Below are positions 7,820-16,086 of a stretch of 56,578 nucleotides of DNA, in pieces. The translations under genes and the position numbers were made by a program. The notes under the pieces were generated by a model, which did not search any database, was not told the DNA's origin, and was given only the letters and a program-made list of their open reading frames with translations. The number at the start of each line of letters is the position of its first letter. Position 1 is the first letter of the stretch. Origin of the DNA: TMED26 sp042088965 (lineage in GTDB: Bacteria > Pseudomonadota > Alphaproteobacteria > Thalassobaculales > Thalassobaculaceae); assembly GCA_042088965.1 (NCBI GenBank), contig JBELLC010000002.1, positions 1-56,578 of the forward strand. Direction: 5' to 3'.

Positions 7820-8032
7820 TTAAAGTGGTAAATCTTCGTCCAGGATGACCATGTGAAAGGCGTATGAAACCTCGCCTTCATCATCATCGCGGTGTAACAC
7901 CCCGAGAAATTCCTCACCCACGTAAACTTCAACCGGGGCCGTTGGCTTCGCGGGTGGTTTCACAGAGAGCAAGTTGTTCCCAAAGACACCACGCAAATAA
8001 TGTTGCAGTCGACCGACATCTTGCGCTTCCAC
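7820..8032 (-). CDS. DUF3126 family small protein
   Basis: A 70-residue acidic protein typical of Alphaproteobacteria. It begins VEAQDVGRLQHYLRGVFGN, continues with PVEVYVGEEFLGVLHRDDDE, and ends FHMVILDEDLPL. The frame stays open upstream to 8158, but the real start is almost certainly the GTG at 8032: AAGGAG lies about six bases before it, and homologs begin with this (M)(D/E)AQD segment. The extra 42 residues upstream are unlike the family. Function is unknown. It is convergent with the MmgE/PrpD gene (stops almost touching) and divergent from the epoxide-hydrolase-like gene, so it is probably monocistronic. Confidence 0.85.
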   Translation of the reverse strand: MEAQDVGRLQHYLRGVFGNNLLSVKPPAKPTAPVEVYVGEEFLGVLHRDDDEGEVSYAFHMVILDEDLPL

Positions 8033-8195
8033 ACTTTTTCTCCTTCGCAAACACCAACTTTTTCCTGTCGGGGTGTACCATAGATAACGGGGCATCCGAA
8101 AGAGGCAGGTTCGTAAAATATGGCGATAATTGATCTCTTCCCTCGCCATCAGCGTCATGTTTCTATGTCAGCTGAAACGCCCCGGTGGAGCCCTC

Positions 8196-9353
8196 ATGAC
8201 CTATCCTGACTTTTCGATTACCGATCACTTGCCCAAAACAATCCGCGCCCGCCATATTGATAATGGCAATGGCCTAAACATGCATTTTTTAGAAGCAGGC
8301 GCGGATCACCCGGACCGACCATGCCTGCTGTTACTGCACGGCTTTCCTGAATTGGCGTTCAGTTGGCGATATATCATGCCCGCCCTGGCGGAGGCTGGTT
8401 ATTATGTTATTGCCCCTGATCAACGCGGCTATGGCTGGACCTCAGGCCCAAAGGTTACCTATGAGAGCGATATTACAGCGTCTAAATTGTTGAACTTGGT
8501 GCAGGATCAGCTTGGCTTGCTGGCGGCCTTGGGCCGCGATCATGTGGCAGCTGTCATTGGCCATGATTTTGGCGCCCCGGTGGCAGCCAATGCCGCCATG
8601 ATCCGCCCTGATATTTTCCAATCAGCGGTTCTGATGAGCGCGCCGTTTGGCGGCCCGCCCGCCCTCGCCAACAGCCAAAAACAAAGCCCGGGCCTGGCGG
8701 GTGCCGGAGCCAATATTCATCACCAGATGGCCAATCTGGCGCGGCCACGAAAGCATTACCAATGGTACTATTCAACGCCAGAGGCAGATGCCGATATGTG
8801 TGCTGCACCGCAAGGTTTGCATGCTTTTTTACGCGCCTATTATCATGTCAAAAGCGCCGATTGGGCCGAAAACAAACCGTTTCAGCTGGCCGGGTGGCAG
8901 GCTGATGAACTGGCAAAAATGCCAACGTATTACATTATGGACCATGGCGAAAACATGGCCCAAACCGTTGCCCCCCATATGCCACCTGCGCCCCATATCG
9001 CCGCCTGTAAATGGTTATCTGAGGCTGATTTAACAGTTTATAGCAGGGCCTATGCCGCAACCACTTTTCAAGGCGGGTTGCAATGGTATCGCTGTGCCAC
9101 CAATCCACAGCTATCAGCAGAAATGCGGGTTTTTGCTGGCCGCACCCTGGATGTGCCAAGCCTGTTTATTGCCGGTCAATCTGATTGGGGCGTCTTCCAG
9201 AAACCTGGTGACTTTGAACGCATGCAAGACACAATCTGCCCGGATATGCGCGGTTGCCATCTTATCGACGGCGCGGGCCATTGGGTGCAGCAAGAACAGC
9301 CCGCTGCCGTCACCCACCACCTGCTTCATTTCCTCAATGGACTGAATCCCTAA
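8196..9353 (+). CDS. Alpha/beta hydrolase, epoxide-hydrolase-like
   Basis: From the ATG at 8196 (GGTGGAG upstream) the protein has 385 residues with the fold of soluble epoxide hydrolases and haloalkane dehalogenases. Visible are the HGFPE oxyanion motif, PDQRGYGWTSGP, the nucleophile elbow VIGHDFGAPVA with Asp in place of Ser, a long lid region, and the terminal DGAGHWVQQEQP carrying the catalytic His. An Asp nucleophile plus HGxPE favours epoxide hydrolase over esterase. The substrate is unknown. The frame is open back to 8130, but those codons overlap the probable promoter region. The lid, with many Trp/Tyr and Met residues, suggests a bulky hydrophobic substrate; that is an inference. Cytosolic. 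Confidence 0.85.
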   Translation: MTYPDFSITDHLPKTIRARHIDNGNGLNMHFLEAGADHPDRPCLLLLHGFPELAFSWRYIMPALAEAGYYVIAPDQRGYGWTSGPKVTYESDITASKLLNLVQDQLGLLAALGRDHVAAVIGHDFGAPVAANAAMIRPDIFQSAVLMSAPFGGPPALANSQKQSPGLAGAGANIHHQMANLARPRKHYQWYYSTPEADADMCAAPQGLHAFLRAYYHVKSADWAENKPFQLAGWQADELAKMPTYYIMDHGENMAQTVAPHMPPAPHIAACKWLSEADLTVYSRAYAATTFQGGLQWYRCATNPQLSAEMRVFAGRTLDVPSLFIAGQSDWGVFQKPGDFERMQDTICPDMRGCHLIDGAGHWVQQEQPAAVTHHLLHFLNGLNP

Positions 9354-9381
9354 GGTCTTGATCGCTTCGGTTTGGCCGCCT

Positions 9382-10572
9382 TTACATTACAGCGGGCACA
9401 GCACGACCGTTTTTAACCACCAAGCGATGGTTCTCCCGCTTGGCCACTTGATTAATGTCAGCAGAGGGGTCGCCCTCAACAATCAACATGTCAGCGATTT
9501 TACCTGCGGCGATTTCCCCCAGATCTGCTTTGCCCATCAAATCAGCACCATTGCCGGTCGAGATGGTTAGGGCGTCGATGGCGCTGATACCAATATCGAC
9601 CATATATGCCAGTTCAAGCGCGTTTTCACCGTGGAAGTTAAACGGTGTGCCCGCATCCGTGCCCATCGCGATCTTGCCGCCGGCACGGTAGAACTTTTGG
9701 ATGGCTTGGCGGTGGATATCTTCCACCCGCACCGCTTTATCGACCACATAATCTGGCACGCCCTGATCTTTAAAAGCGACGATATTTTTCACCGCCGCCA
9801 AGGTCGGTACCAGGAATGTGCCCTTGGCAAGCATTTCATCGATGCATTCCTGATCCATGAAAATCCCGTGCTCAATGGAATCAACCCCGCCACGCACGGC
9901 GTTCAAGATACCTTCAGCGCCCTGGGCATGGCTGGCACATGTCCGGTGAAAACGATGGCCTTCATGAATGCCTGCGGCCATTTCTTCAGCTGAATAATGG
10001 GCGTCTTCTGGATTAACGCCGCGTGTCATAACACCGCCTGTCGCCATAATCTTGATCAGATCAGAACCTGCGTGAATTTGCTCCCGAACCGCCTTGATAA
10101 CGTCATCAACGCCGTCTGCGACACGGCCATTTTGATTGCCATGACCGCCCGTCATACAAATAACCTTACCTGACGCCATGATGGTTGGGCCCAGCTGTGC
10201 CCCCGAATTACAGGCATCACGGACAGCAAATTCCAAAAAGTCTTTGCCGCCGCAATCGCGCAACCCGGTAATCCCGCCAGCCAATGTGTTTTGAGCGTTT
10301 TTCAGCGCCCGCATGACCAATTGCCCGGGGGCAAGTTGGGCCATACTGGCTGAGGGATTGGCCTCGCCTTCATAGACCAGATGCACGTGACAATCGATCA
10401 GCCCTGGCAACAAGGTTGCGCCCGAGGTATCCACGCGCGCACCCTGATAGCCCTCAAATTCTGCCAACGGCGCGACCGACTGAATTTGTCGACCGTCAAC
10501 CATCACGCCGTGATCATCGCGCATTTGTCCACGGCCATCAAAGATCCGGCCACCTGCATAAAGAACTGTCAT
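9382..10572 (-). CDS. Metal-dependent amidohydrolase (imidazolonepropionase/prolidase-like subfamily)
   Basis: A 396-residue amidohydrolase. The N-terminal beta-sandwich MTVLYAGGRIFDGRG precedes DCHVHLVYEG (HxH metal site), LIKIMATGG with the Lys that is usually carboxylated, ASHAQG and SIEHGIF (two metal His), and GTDAGTPFNFHG (metal Asp). The C-terminal strand closes the sandwich (ADMLIVEGDP). This subfamily includes Xaa-Pro/Xaa-Arg dipeptidases and other cyclic-amide or peptide hydrolases. Substrate cannot be assigned. It starts two bases after the stop of the ribokinase gene, so the two are clearly an operon and may act in one pathway, for instance release and phosphorylation of a sugar-like moiety (inference). 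Confidence 0.86.
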   Translation of the reverse strand: MTVLYAGGRIFDGRGQMRDDHGVMVDGRQIQSVAPLAEFEGYQGARVDTSGATLLPGLIDCHVHLVYEGEANPSASMAQLAPGQLVMRALKNAQNTLAGGITGLRDCGGKDFLEFAVRDACNSGAQLGPTIMASGKVICMTGGHGNQNGRVADGVDDVIKAVREQIHAGSDLIKIMATGGVMTRGVNPEDAHYSAEEMAAGIHEGHRFHRTCASHAQGAEGILNAVRGGVDSIEHGIFMDQECIDEMLAKGTFLVPTLAAVKNIVAFKDQGVPDYVVDKAVRVEDIHRQAIQKFYRAGGKIAMGTDAGTPFNFHGENALELAYMVDIGISAIDALTISTGNGADLMGKADLGEIAAGKIADMLIVEGDPSADINQVAKRENHRLVVKNGRAVPAVM

Positions 10573-10574
10573 GG

Positions 10575-11507
10575 TTATTCTCCTGAAATAGGCCGCTCAC
10601 GCGGGGTTTGAAAGGCGGCAAGTGCCGATATGTGCTGATCGATCCATGTTTTGTTTGGGCTGCTTTGCGGGCCCGCGGTGGTGCAGGCTAACCCTCCGGC
10701 AACGCTACCACGAACCAATGCATCCCCCAAGCTTGCTGCGTCATCCAGCGCCGCGGCAAAAGCCCCCACAAAAGCATCGCCGGCACCAACACTATCGACA
10801 GCACAAATATCCAAAGCAGGTACCTGCCAAACACTGCCGTCAGGGGTTGCCGCAATTAAACCATCGCTGCCAAGGGTGATAATGGCTGTCAGGTCATATT
10901 GTGCTGCGAGGCGTATCACCTGTAATTCTGGATTTTCGGAATCCGGCAATAGGACAGACGCTTCGCCACGATTAGCGATCAAAACATCCGTTTTAACCAG
11001 ACTTTGCGCATCAAGGGGCGCTGCTGGTGCCAGGTTGAGGATGACCTTGCAACCCGCATCCCGCGCCGCCGCAATCACCGCTTGATTGGTCGGGGTGGGG
11101 ATTTCCATTTGCAGGACCACAATGGTATCCGGCCCGAGCCAACCTGCCGGGAGTTGGTCAGCGGTAACGTGATTATTCGCCCCACTTGCCACGATGATTT
11201 GGTTTTCCGATTTTCGGTCAACCGCCACCATCGCTGTGCCGGTCGCCCCCGGCCGGGCATAGATGGCAGAAATATCCACATCTGCCGCCGCTAAACAATC
11301 GCGTGCTGCACCGGCAAAAACATCACTGCCAACGGCACCCACCATACGCGTTTCCGCGCCCGCACGGGCCGCCGCCACAGCTTGGTTGGCTCCCTTACCA
11401 CCAATATACAACTGATAGTGCGGACAAAGCACTGTTTCGCCTGCCTGCGGAAGGCTCTCTACAATAAAGAAAAGATCAGCATTAATCGAGCCAACAACCA
11501 CAATCAT
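10575..11507 (-). CDS. Ribokinase / PfkB-family sugar kinase
   Basis: A 310-residue PfkB kinase most like ribokinase. It has VVGSINADLFF at the start, GGKGANQAVAAARAGA (sugar-site signature 1), TGTAMVAVD, and the catalytic GAGDAFVGAF (anion hole and base Asp) near the end. A further ATG lies six codons upstream at 11525, but GAGG precedes the ATG at 11507 at good spacing and homologs start there. The gene is followed within two bases by the amidohydrolase. No ribose ABC transporter is in the window, so the substrate could be ribose or a related sugar or nucleoside. Cytosolic. Confidence 0.87.
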   Translation of the reverse strand: MIVVVGSINADLFFIVESLPQAGETVLCPHYQLYIGGKGANQAVAAARAGAETRMVGAVGSDVFAGAARDCLAAADVDISAIYARPGATGTAMVAVDRKSENQIIVASGANNHVTADQLPAGWLGPDTIVVLQMEIPTPTNQAVIAAARDAGCKVILNLAPAAPLDAQSLVKTDVLIANRGEASVLLPDSENPELQVIRLAAQYDLTAIITLGSDGLIAATPDGSVWQVPALDICAVDSVGAGDAFVGAFAAALDDAASLGDALVRGSVAGGLACTTAGPQSSPNKTWIDQHISALAAFQTPRERPISGE

Positions 11508-11599
11508 AACCAACCTCAACCGCATGTTTCACGATTGGCAATGCTAGCAAGTCTTTACCGTGGTTTGAAGCCGCCGCAAACGCCGACGCTGTGATTGCT

Positions 11600-12187
11600 T
11601 TAGCCCAGCTTCACATCGCCCACTTCGATTGCTGCTTTTAAGGCGTCCAAACCAAGACTAATTTCCTCATACATCTCGCGATAGTGCTTAAGTTCCTGCA
11701 TTTCTGCAACCCGCATTGACGGCCGACCCGCACCACCCAGATCCAGTAGTTTGGCCAGATAGCGCCCCCGGACAGCTGCCGCTAAACGGGCAAGACCTTC
11801 AATTTCGGCACCCTGTACGTCAACGAGTGTGTCTTGCGCGATCTTCCGGCCTTCACTTTCCGCAAAACGATCCAATTCACGCACGTATTGCTTCGCATTC
11901 AAGGCATCGCTTGGGCCTTGATCAGTAACCCACACCGGCCGCCGATTGCGCGCACTGCCTGCGACCGGCCCAGAAGGTTGCCGCTTTTTCTGCGCCGATT
12001 GTGCCATAAATCCCGCATCTGGCTGCCCTGCCCGGCGGCTTTGTCGATCGCTAACAGGCATCCGCAACATATCAGCGACAGCGTTGGTGGAGACGACAAC
12101 TTTTGGGGATGCCGGCACAATTTCCTCGGGATAAGGCGACCAGTCCGGTTGCTTACCTTGTTTCGGTGAATACTCTGACAGTGACAT
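11600..12187 (-). CDS. Hypothetical protein
   Basis: A 195-residue protein with no family I recognise. The first ~100 residues are rich in Pro, Gln, Ser and Arg and look disordered (segments such as QKKRQPSGPVAGSARNRRP). Residues ~105-195 are helical with regular Leu/Ala spacing (RELDRFAESEGRKIAQD, GLARLAAAVRGRYLAKLLDLG, ELKHYREMYEEISLGL) and could form a coiled-coil or helical bundle. No signal peptide or membrane segment. AAGGGAGAC lies just upstream of the start. It lies between the ribokinase and Nudix genes on the same strand, with gaps of about 90 bases on each side, and could be an adaptor or structural protein, but no function is claimed. Confidence 0.65.
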   Translation of the reverse strand: MSLSEYSPKQGKQPDWSPYPEEIVPASPKVVVSTNAVADMLRMPVSDRQSRRAGQPDAGFMAQSAQKKRQPSGPVAGSARNRRPVWVTDQGPSDALNAKQYVRELDRFAESEGRKIAQDTLVDVQGAEIEGLARLAAAVRGRYLAKLLDLGGAGRPSMRVAEMQELKHYREMYEEISLGLDALKAAIEVGDVKLG

Positions 12188-12276
12188 ATTCGTCTCCCTT
12201 GCTGGTCATCTAAGACGCGGTATTGCCGCGCCATAAAATCAAAGCAAGAGACATGCCAACTCCAGATAAATGCACA

Positions 12277-12879
12277 TCAAACGGCCAGTCCAAGGGCCAC
12301 TGCGGCGGCAGCATCGGCGGGTAAATCCCCCTGCCGAAAAGCAATTTCTGCCTTAAAAATCATTGTCTGTGCAAAGGCGTCTTTGATCTCTCCTTGATAG
12401 GCCAGGCGGTGAACCTCGCCAAAGGGCAGCCATTGCAGGCTGATCGCCTCGCTCGCTTCCGGTTCTGGCGCGCCATGGCTCAAATTCCAGGCTAAAAACC
12501 CATACGCCCGTTCATCGGTAATGGCATTCGACAGGTCCATGCACAGCAGAGGGGCCCAGCCCGCCGCTGTGACCCCCATTTCTTCTTTTAATTCCCGTTC
12601 GGCGGCGTGCTGTGGGTCCTGATCCATCTTGCCGCCGCCCTCTGGCAGCTCCCAGCTATAATAGTCTCGGGGAAAGCGATGCTGTCCGACCAAACCGACC
12701 CGGCCTTCAGAATCAAGGGGCAAAATCCCAACCGCCCAATGGGCAATTTTGACCACCCCATATAGCCCAGGGTTGCCATTGGGATCGAGCACCTGATGCT
12801 CAACCACCTCTATCCACGGGTTTTGGTATTTGCTTTGCGCGTGGGTCGACTGCCAGCGCCGCTGATCACTGAAATCCAT
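12277..12879 (-). CDS. Nudix hydrolase, ADP-ribose-pyrophosphatase-like
   Basis: A 200-residue Nudix protein. After WELPEGGGK comes the Nudix helix HAAERELKEEMGV, preserving the RExxEExG catalytic core. The first Glu of the consensus is Gln here (KMDQDP), as happens in some GGG-type Nudix proteins. YSWELPEGG and the length fit the NudF-like ADP-ribose/nucleoside-diphosphate-sugar group. The frame can be read from a TTG at 12894, but AAAGGTGA sits immediately before the ATG at 12879, which is therefore chosen. It lies 27 bases before the end of the ligase gap region and on the same strand as its neighbours. Housecleaning of ADP-ribose or a related nucleotide is the likely role. Confidence 0.86.
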   Translation of the reverse strand: MDFSDQRRWQSTHAQSKYQNPWIEVVEHQVLDPNGNPGLYGVVKIAHWAVGILPLDSEGRVGLVGQHRFPRDYYSWELPEGGGKMDQDPQHAAERELKEEMGVTAAGWAPLLCMDLSNAITDERAYGFLAWNLSHGAPEPEASEAISLQWLPFGEVHRLAYQGEIKDAFAQTMIFKAEIAFRQGDLPADAAAAVALGLAV

Positions 12880-12921
12880 CTGGTCACCTTTCAAGGAATG
12901 TCACGGCGCAACAATGATCAA

Positions 12922-14502
12922 CTAACGCAGCTTAAAGCGTTGAATTTTGCCTGTTGCTGTTTTCGGTAAGGTCTCCACAAATTCATACCAGCGCGGGTAT
13001 TTATAGCGCGCCAAGCCATTTTTGCAGTGCGCTGTTAAGGCCGCAACCACGTCTGATGGCTCTGCCAGTGTCGCATCATTCAGAACCACAAAAGCTTTCG
13101 GCTTGACCAGATCATCATCGTCAACTGCACCAATAACGGCGGCTTCCAAAACCGCCGCATGCTCAATCAGTTTTGCTTCAATCTCAAAAGGCGAGCACCA
13201 AATCCCACCAACCTTCATCATGTCGTCACTACGGCCACAATACTGATAATAACCATCCTGATCACGGCAATAGCTGTCACCGGTATCGAGCCATCCATCA
13301 ACCATGGTCTGAGCTGTTTTCTCTGGGTTATTCCAATAGTAGCGCGCTGTTGACTGGCCTTGAATGAATAACCGGCCAATCTCGTCATCGCCGCATAAAT
13401 GACCATCTTCTGCAACAATCTTGGCATTATAACCTGGCACCAACTTGCCGCTGGCACCGGGTTTTATATCATCCACGCGGTTAGAAATGAAAATATGCAA
13501 CGCCTCGGTGGAGCCGATACCGTCTAAAATACTGGTACCGGTTTTATCCTGCCAGCGGCGCAGAATATCCCCAGGCAAAGCCTCGCCCGCGGACACACAC
13601 AGGCGCAGCGAGCTGACATCCCAATTGCTTGTTTCTAGCGCCCTTAGTTGCGCGGCATAAAGCGTTGGCACGCCAAAAAACAAACTTGGTTTAAATTGTT
13701 CAATGACCTTAAAAACGCCCTCTGGAGTGGGCGGATCTGGCAGCAACACAACGCTTGCACCAACCCATAGCGGAAAGCTCATCGCATTGCCCAGTCCATA
13801 GGCAAAAAACAGTTTGGCAGCGGAAAAGCAGACATCATCAGCGCTGATATCCAACACTTCAACAGCATAGTTTTCACTTGTGACGACCATGTCACGATGG
13901 GCATGCACAGCACCTTTAGGCGTCCCTGTTGTGCCTGATGAGTAAAGCCAAAAACAATCGTCTTCGGCCTGCGCTGGGACCGCATCAAGCTGCGCGCTGG
14001 CATCTGCCATTTGCGTCTCAAAACTGTCCACGGCCCCTTCTGTCAGAACCGCATGCGCTGGCCGCACATCCGCCGCAGCTAATGCAGGCTCTATTTCAGC
14101 GCTGTATTCAGGCGCGTAAATCAGTGCCGCACAGCCAGAATCTGCGATAATGAAGGCGTAATCTTTGGCCCGCAGCAAGGTATTGATCGGCACAGGAACG
14201 AAACCTGCCTTAATGGCCCCCCAAAAAACATGGAAAAATGCCGGGCAGTCTTTCACGACCATCAGCACCCGGTCGCCTTGGGACAAGCCCATTGCGATCA
14301 ATGCATTGCCCGCACGGTTCACCGATTGCTGCAACGCGGCATAACTTTCGCGCCTGCCATCTACCGTTAAGATTGCTGTCCGGGCGCCATGGCCGACGTC
14401 CACATGGCGGTCGATAAAGGGAACCGCAACGTTGAAATTATTGGCAAAACTCAGATGTTGTTCACCGTTAATGGTGGTCTTTTTGAATTGATGATCCTGC
14501 AT
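12922..14502 (-). CDS. Benzoate-CoA ligase family acyl-CoA synthetase
   Basis: A 526-residue ANL-superfamily enzyme. The adenylation motif YSSGTTGTPKGAVHAH lies near residue 165-185. FAYGLGNAMSFPLWVGAS and DGIGSTEALHIFISN follow the benzoate-CoA ligase pattern, and the C-terminal domain ends KTATGKIQRFKLR with the catalytic Lys. Such enzymes activate benzoate or related aryl/cyclic acids to CoA thioesters with ATP. The ATG at 14502 is preceded by AAGGAG at ideal spacing; the frame is open 11 codons further but through a run of lysines encoded by the A-tract next to the SD. It follows the YffB-like gene on the same strand. A PcaF-type thiolase and a TAXI TRAP transporter upstream make aromatic-acid use plausible, though no ring-cleavage gene is in the window. 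Confidence 0.86.
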   Translation of the reverse strand: MQDHQFKKTTINGEQHLSFANNFNVAVPFIDRHVDVGHGARTAILTVDGRRESYAALQQSVNRAGNALIAMGLSQGDRVLMVVKDCPAFFHVFWGAIKAGFVPVPINTLLRAKDYAFIIADSGCAALIYAPEYSAEIEPALAAADVRPAHAVLTEGAVDSFETQMADASAQLDAVPAQAEDDCFWLYSSGTTGTPKGAVHAHRDMVVTSENYAVEVLDISADDVCFSAAKLFFAYGLGNAMSFPLWVGASVVLLPDPPTPEGVFKVIEQFKPSLFFGVPTLYAAQLRALETSNWDVSSLRLCVSAGEALPGDILRRWQDKTGTSILDGIGSTEALHIFISNRVDDIKPGASGKLVPGYNAKIVAEDGHLCGDDEIGRLFIQGQSTARYYWNNPEKTAQTMVDGWLDTGDSYCRDQDGYYQYCGRSDDMMKVGGIWCSPFEIEAKLIEHAAVLEAAVIGAVDDDDLVKPKAFVVLNDATLAEPSDVVAALTAHCKNGLARYKYPRWYEFVETLPKTATGKIQRFKLR

Positions 14503-14547
14503 GCCTGCTCCTTTTTTTTTCAAAGGATAGACCAATTTTTGGTTGCT

Positions 14548-14910
14548 TCAAAGCATCAGGTGGTCACTCAGTGCTTGTATGTCTTGTTTGGAAAAGCCAA
14601 TGAACCATCGGTCCGCGATGGCAATCACCGGGCGCTTAATCAGCGTGGGGTTTTCGGCCAGAAACCCCGCCGCTGTGTCCATCGCAAGGGCAGCCTGCTG
14701 TCCGGCAGAATCTAATTTTCGCCAGGTTGTGCCGCGCTTGTTGACCAGTTTCTCAGCCCCTAAAGCGGCAAGCATTTGGCCCACAAGGGCTGCATCTATC
14801 CCGTCTTTGCGAAAATCATGAAAGCGATAATCAATCTCTTTATCAACAAGCCAGGCACGGGCTTTTTTAACCGTGTCACAATTGGGAATGCCATAAACTG
14901 TCATGCTCAT
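14548..14910 (-). CDS. ArsC/YffB-family glutaredoxin-like protein
   Basis: A 120-residue ArsC-fold protein. It starts TVYGIPNCDTVKKARAWL, with a single Cys followed by DT and so no CxxC, and has LIKRPVIAIADRW, the conserved Arg-Pro motif of the family. This matches the YffB/Spx-like branch, whose members are thiol-dependent reductases of uncertain substrate, rather than true arsenate reductase. No ars genes are nearby. Its ATG overlaps the stop of the M14 carboxypeptidase gene (ATGA, 14907-14910), so it is translationally coupled to it, and the acyl-CoA ligase follows 45 bases downstream. Confidence 0.85.
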   Translation of the reverse strand: MSMTVYGIPNCDTVKKARAWLVDKEIDYRFHDFRKDGIDAALVGQMLAALGAEKLVNKRGTTWRKLDSAGQQAALAMDTAAGFLAENPTLIKRPVIAIADRWFIGFSKQDIQALSDHLML

Positions 14911-16061
14911 GATGTGGCCCGATCATATGTTTGAAAACGTTCGCGCATCTGGTAGGTGGCATCCAAAACAGCGCCGGCTAATTGCTGCGCCCTTTCTGGC
15001 GACCAACCCTGTTGCGCATCAGGTCGAGGTTGATGGTCCTTGAACGGCATTTCAAGGGTCATTGACAAGCAGCGAAAGCGGTCCGCCAGATAGCTGGTGC
15101 AAATCCGCAAATCCGCCCGTCCTGGCGAGGTTTTAGGATACCCAATTGCCGTTTGAAAATCGGGGCTAATACCTGCCAACAAAGACCGGTAATCATCCAA
15201 AACTGCCAAATGTGCTGGGCCCAAATCTGGAATCCCCTCATAGCCAGCAATGAAATTCACCGGCAAACCTTCATCACCATGCACATCAAGGCAGAAATCG
15301 ACCCCTGTTTCTACCATCCGCTCACGGACATGAAAAACCTCTGGCGCGGTCAGCAAATCGGCATCCCGCCACTCACGGTTCAGGTTTGCACCCGCCGCAT
15401 TGGTGCGCAAATGACCCCGAGCACTGCCATCGGGGTTCATATTTGGCACCACATAGCAGACGGCCTGTTCTAAGAGGGCTGCGGCCACCGCGTTCTGACG
15501 ATTGGCAAGTTGCTTGATAAGCCCCTCCATGAACCACTCGGCCATTGTCTCACCTGGATGTTGACGGGCAATGAACCAGAGGTTTTTGCGGCCCACCGCC
15601 GGTTCGCCAAAGCGCAAAATCTCAATATCACGGCCATCAAGAGTTTGGCCTGGCACCTCAAGATGGACATGGGGTTGGGCAACGGCCCCCGCAATTAAAT
15701 CGCTATGGCGTTCCATCGTGTAGGGGGCGAAATACGCAAAATAAACGGCATCAACAGGCGCTTGATAGCGAAAGCGCAAAATACCGTTTTGGTAGTCGGT
15801 TGGCACCCGAAACCAAGTTTGACGGTCATGACTGGCAACCACATGATAATCGTCCCAGCCCTTGGGGTAACTGCATGCCCCAGCATTTACAAGCGACACG
15901 GTGCAAGCCTGATCGCGGCACCCCGCGAGACGGAAATAAAACCATTGCCGAAAGTCAGCTTGGCCATCCGCCCGCACCTGCAGGTCAATTTTACCACTCG
16001 CTTGGTCGATCGTATCGACGACGATATTGCCGCCATCAAAAGCGGCATTTACAGTCAGCAT
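14907..16061 (-). CDS. M14-family metallocarboxypeptidase, cytosolic-carboxypeptidase-like
   Basis: A 384-residue zinc carboxypeptidase of the M14 cytosolic carboxypeptidase (CCP) type. Residues 1-140 form the beta-rich N-domain typical of CCPs. The catalytic domain shows RQHPGETMAEW (zinc ligands H168 and E171), NPDGSARGHLRTNAAGANLNREW (substrate-binding Asn/Arg), DVHGDEG (zinc ligand H261), and TLEMPFKDH with the catalytic Glu near 337. There is no signal peptide, so it should act in the cytosol. Eukaryotic CCPs trim glutamate tails; bacterial substrates are largely unknown. It lies 25 bases downstream of the PhyH gene and overlaps the ArsC-like gene, so it is in the middle of a leftward operon. 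Confidence 0.86.
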   Translation of the reverse strand: MLTVNAAFDGGNIVVDTIDQASGKIDLQVRADGQADFRQWFYFRLAGCRDQACTVSLVNAGACSYPKGWDDYHVVASHDRQTWFRVPTDYQNGILRFRYQAPVDAVYFAYFAPYTMERHSDLIAGAVAQPHVHLEVPGQTLDGRDIEILRFGEPAVGRKNLWFIARQHPGETMAEWFMEGLIKQLANRQNAVAAALLEQAVCYVVPNMNPDGSARGHLRTNAAGANLNREWRDADLLTAPEVFHVRERMVETGVDFCLDVHGDEGLPVNFIAGYEGIPDLGPAHLAVLDDYRSLLAGISPDFQTAIGYPKTSPGRADLRICTSYLADRFRCLSMTLEMPFKDHQPRPDAQQGWSPERAQQLAGAVLDATYQMRERFQTYDRATS

Positions 16062-16086
16062 GAAATTACAACTTTATGTTCGTGGT

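Noticed and set aside
14503..14535. Longer start for the benzoate-CoA-ligase-like gene through the A-tract
   Set aside because: The A-rich run and AAGGAG form the ribosome-binding site of the ATG at 14502; the additional residues are an artefact of reading it as codons.
14548..14910. Arsenate resistance gene arsC
   Set aside because: Sequence is of the YffB/Spx-like branch and no arsR, arsB or acr3 accompanies it.
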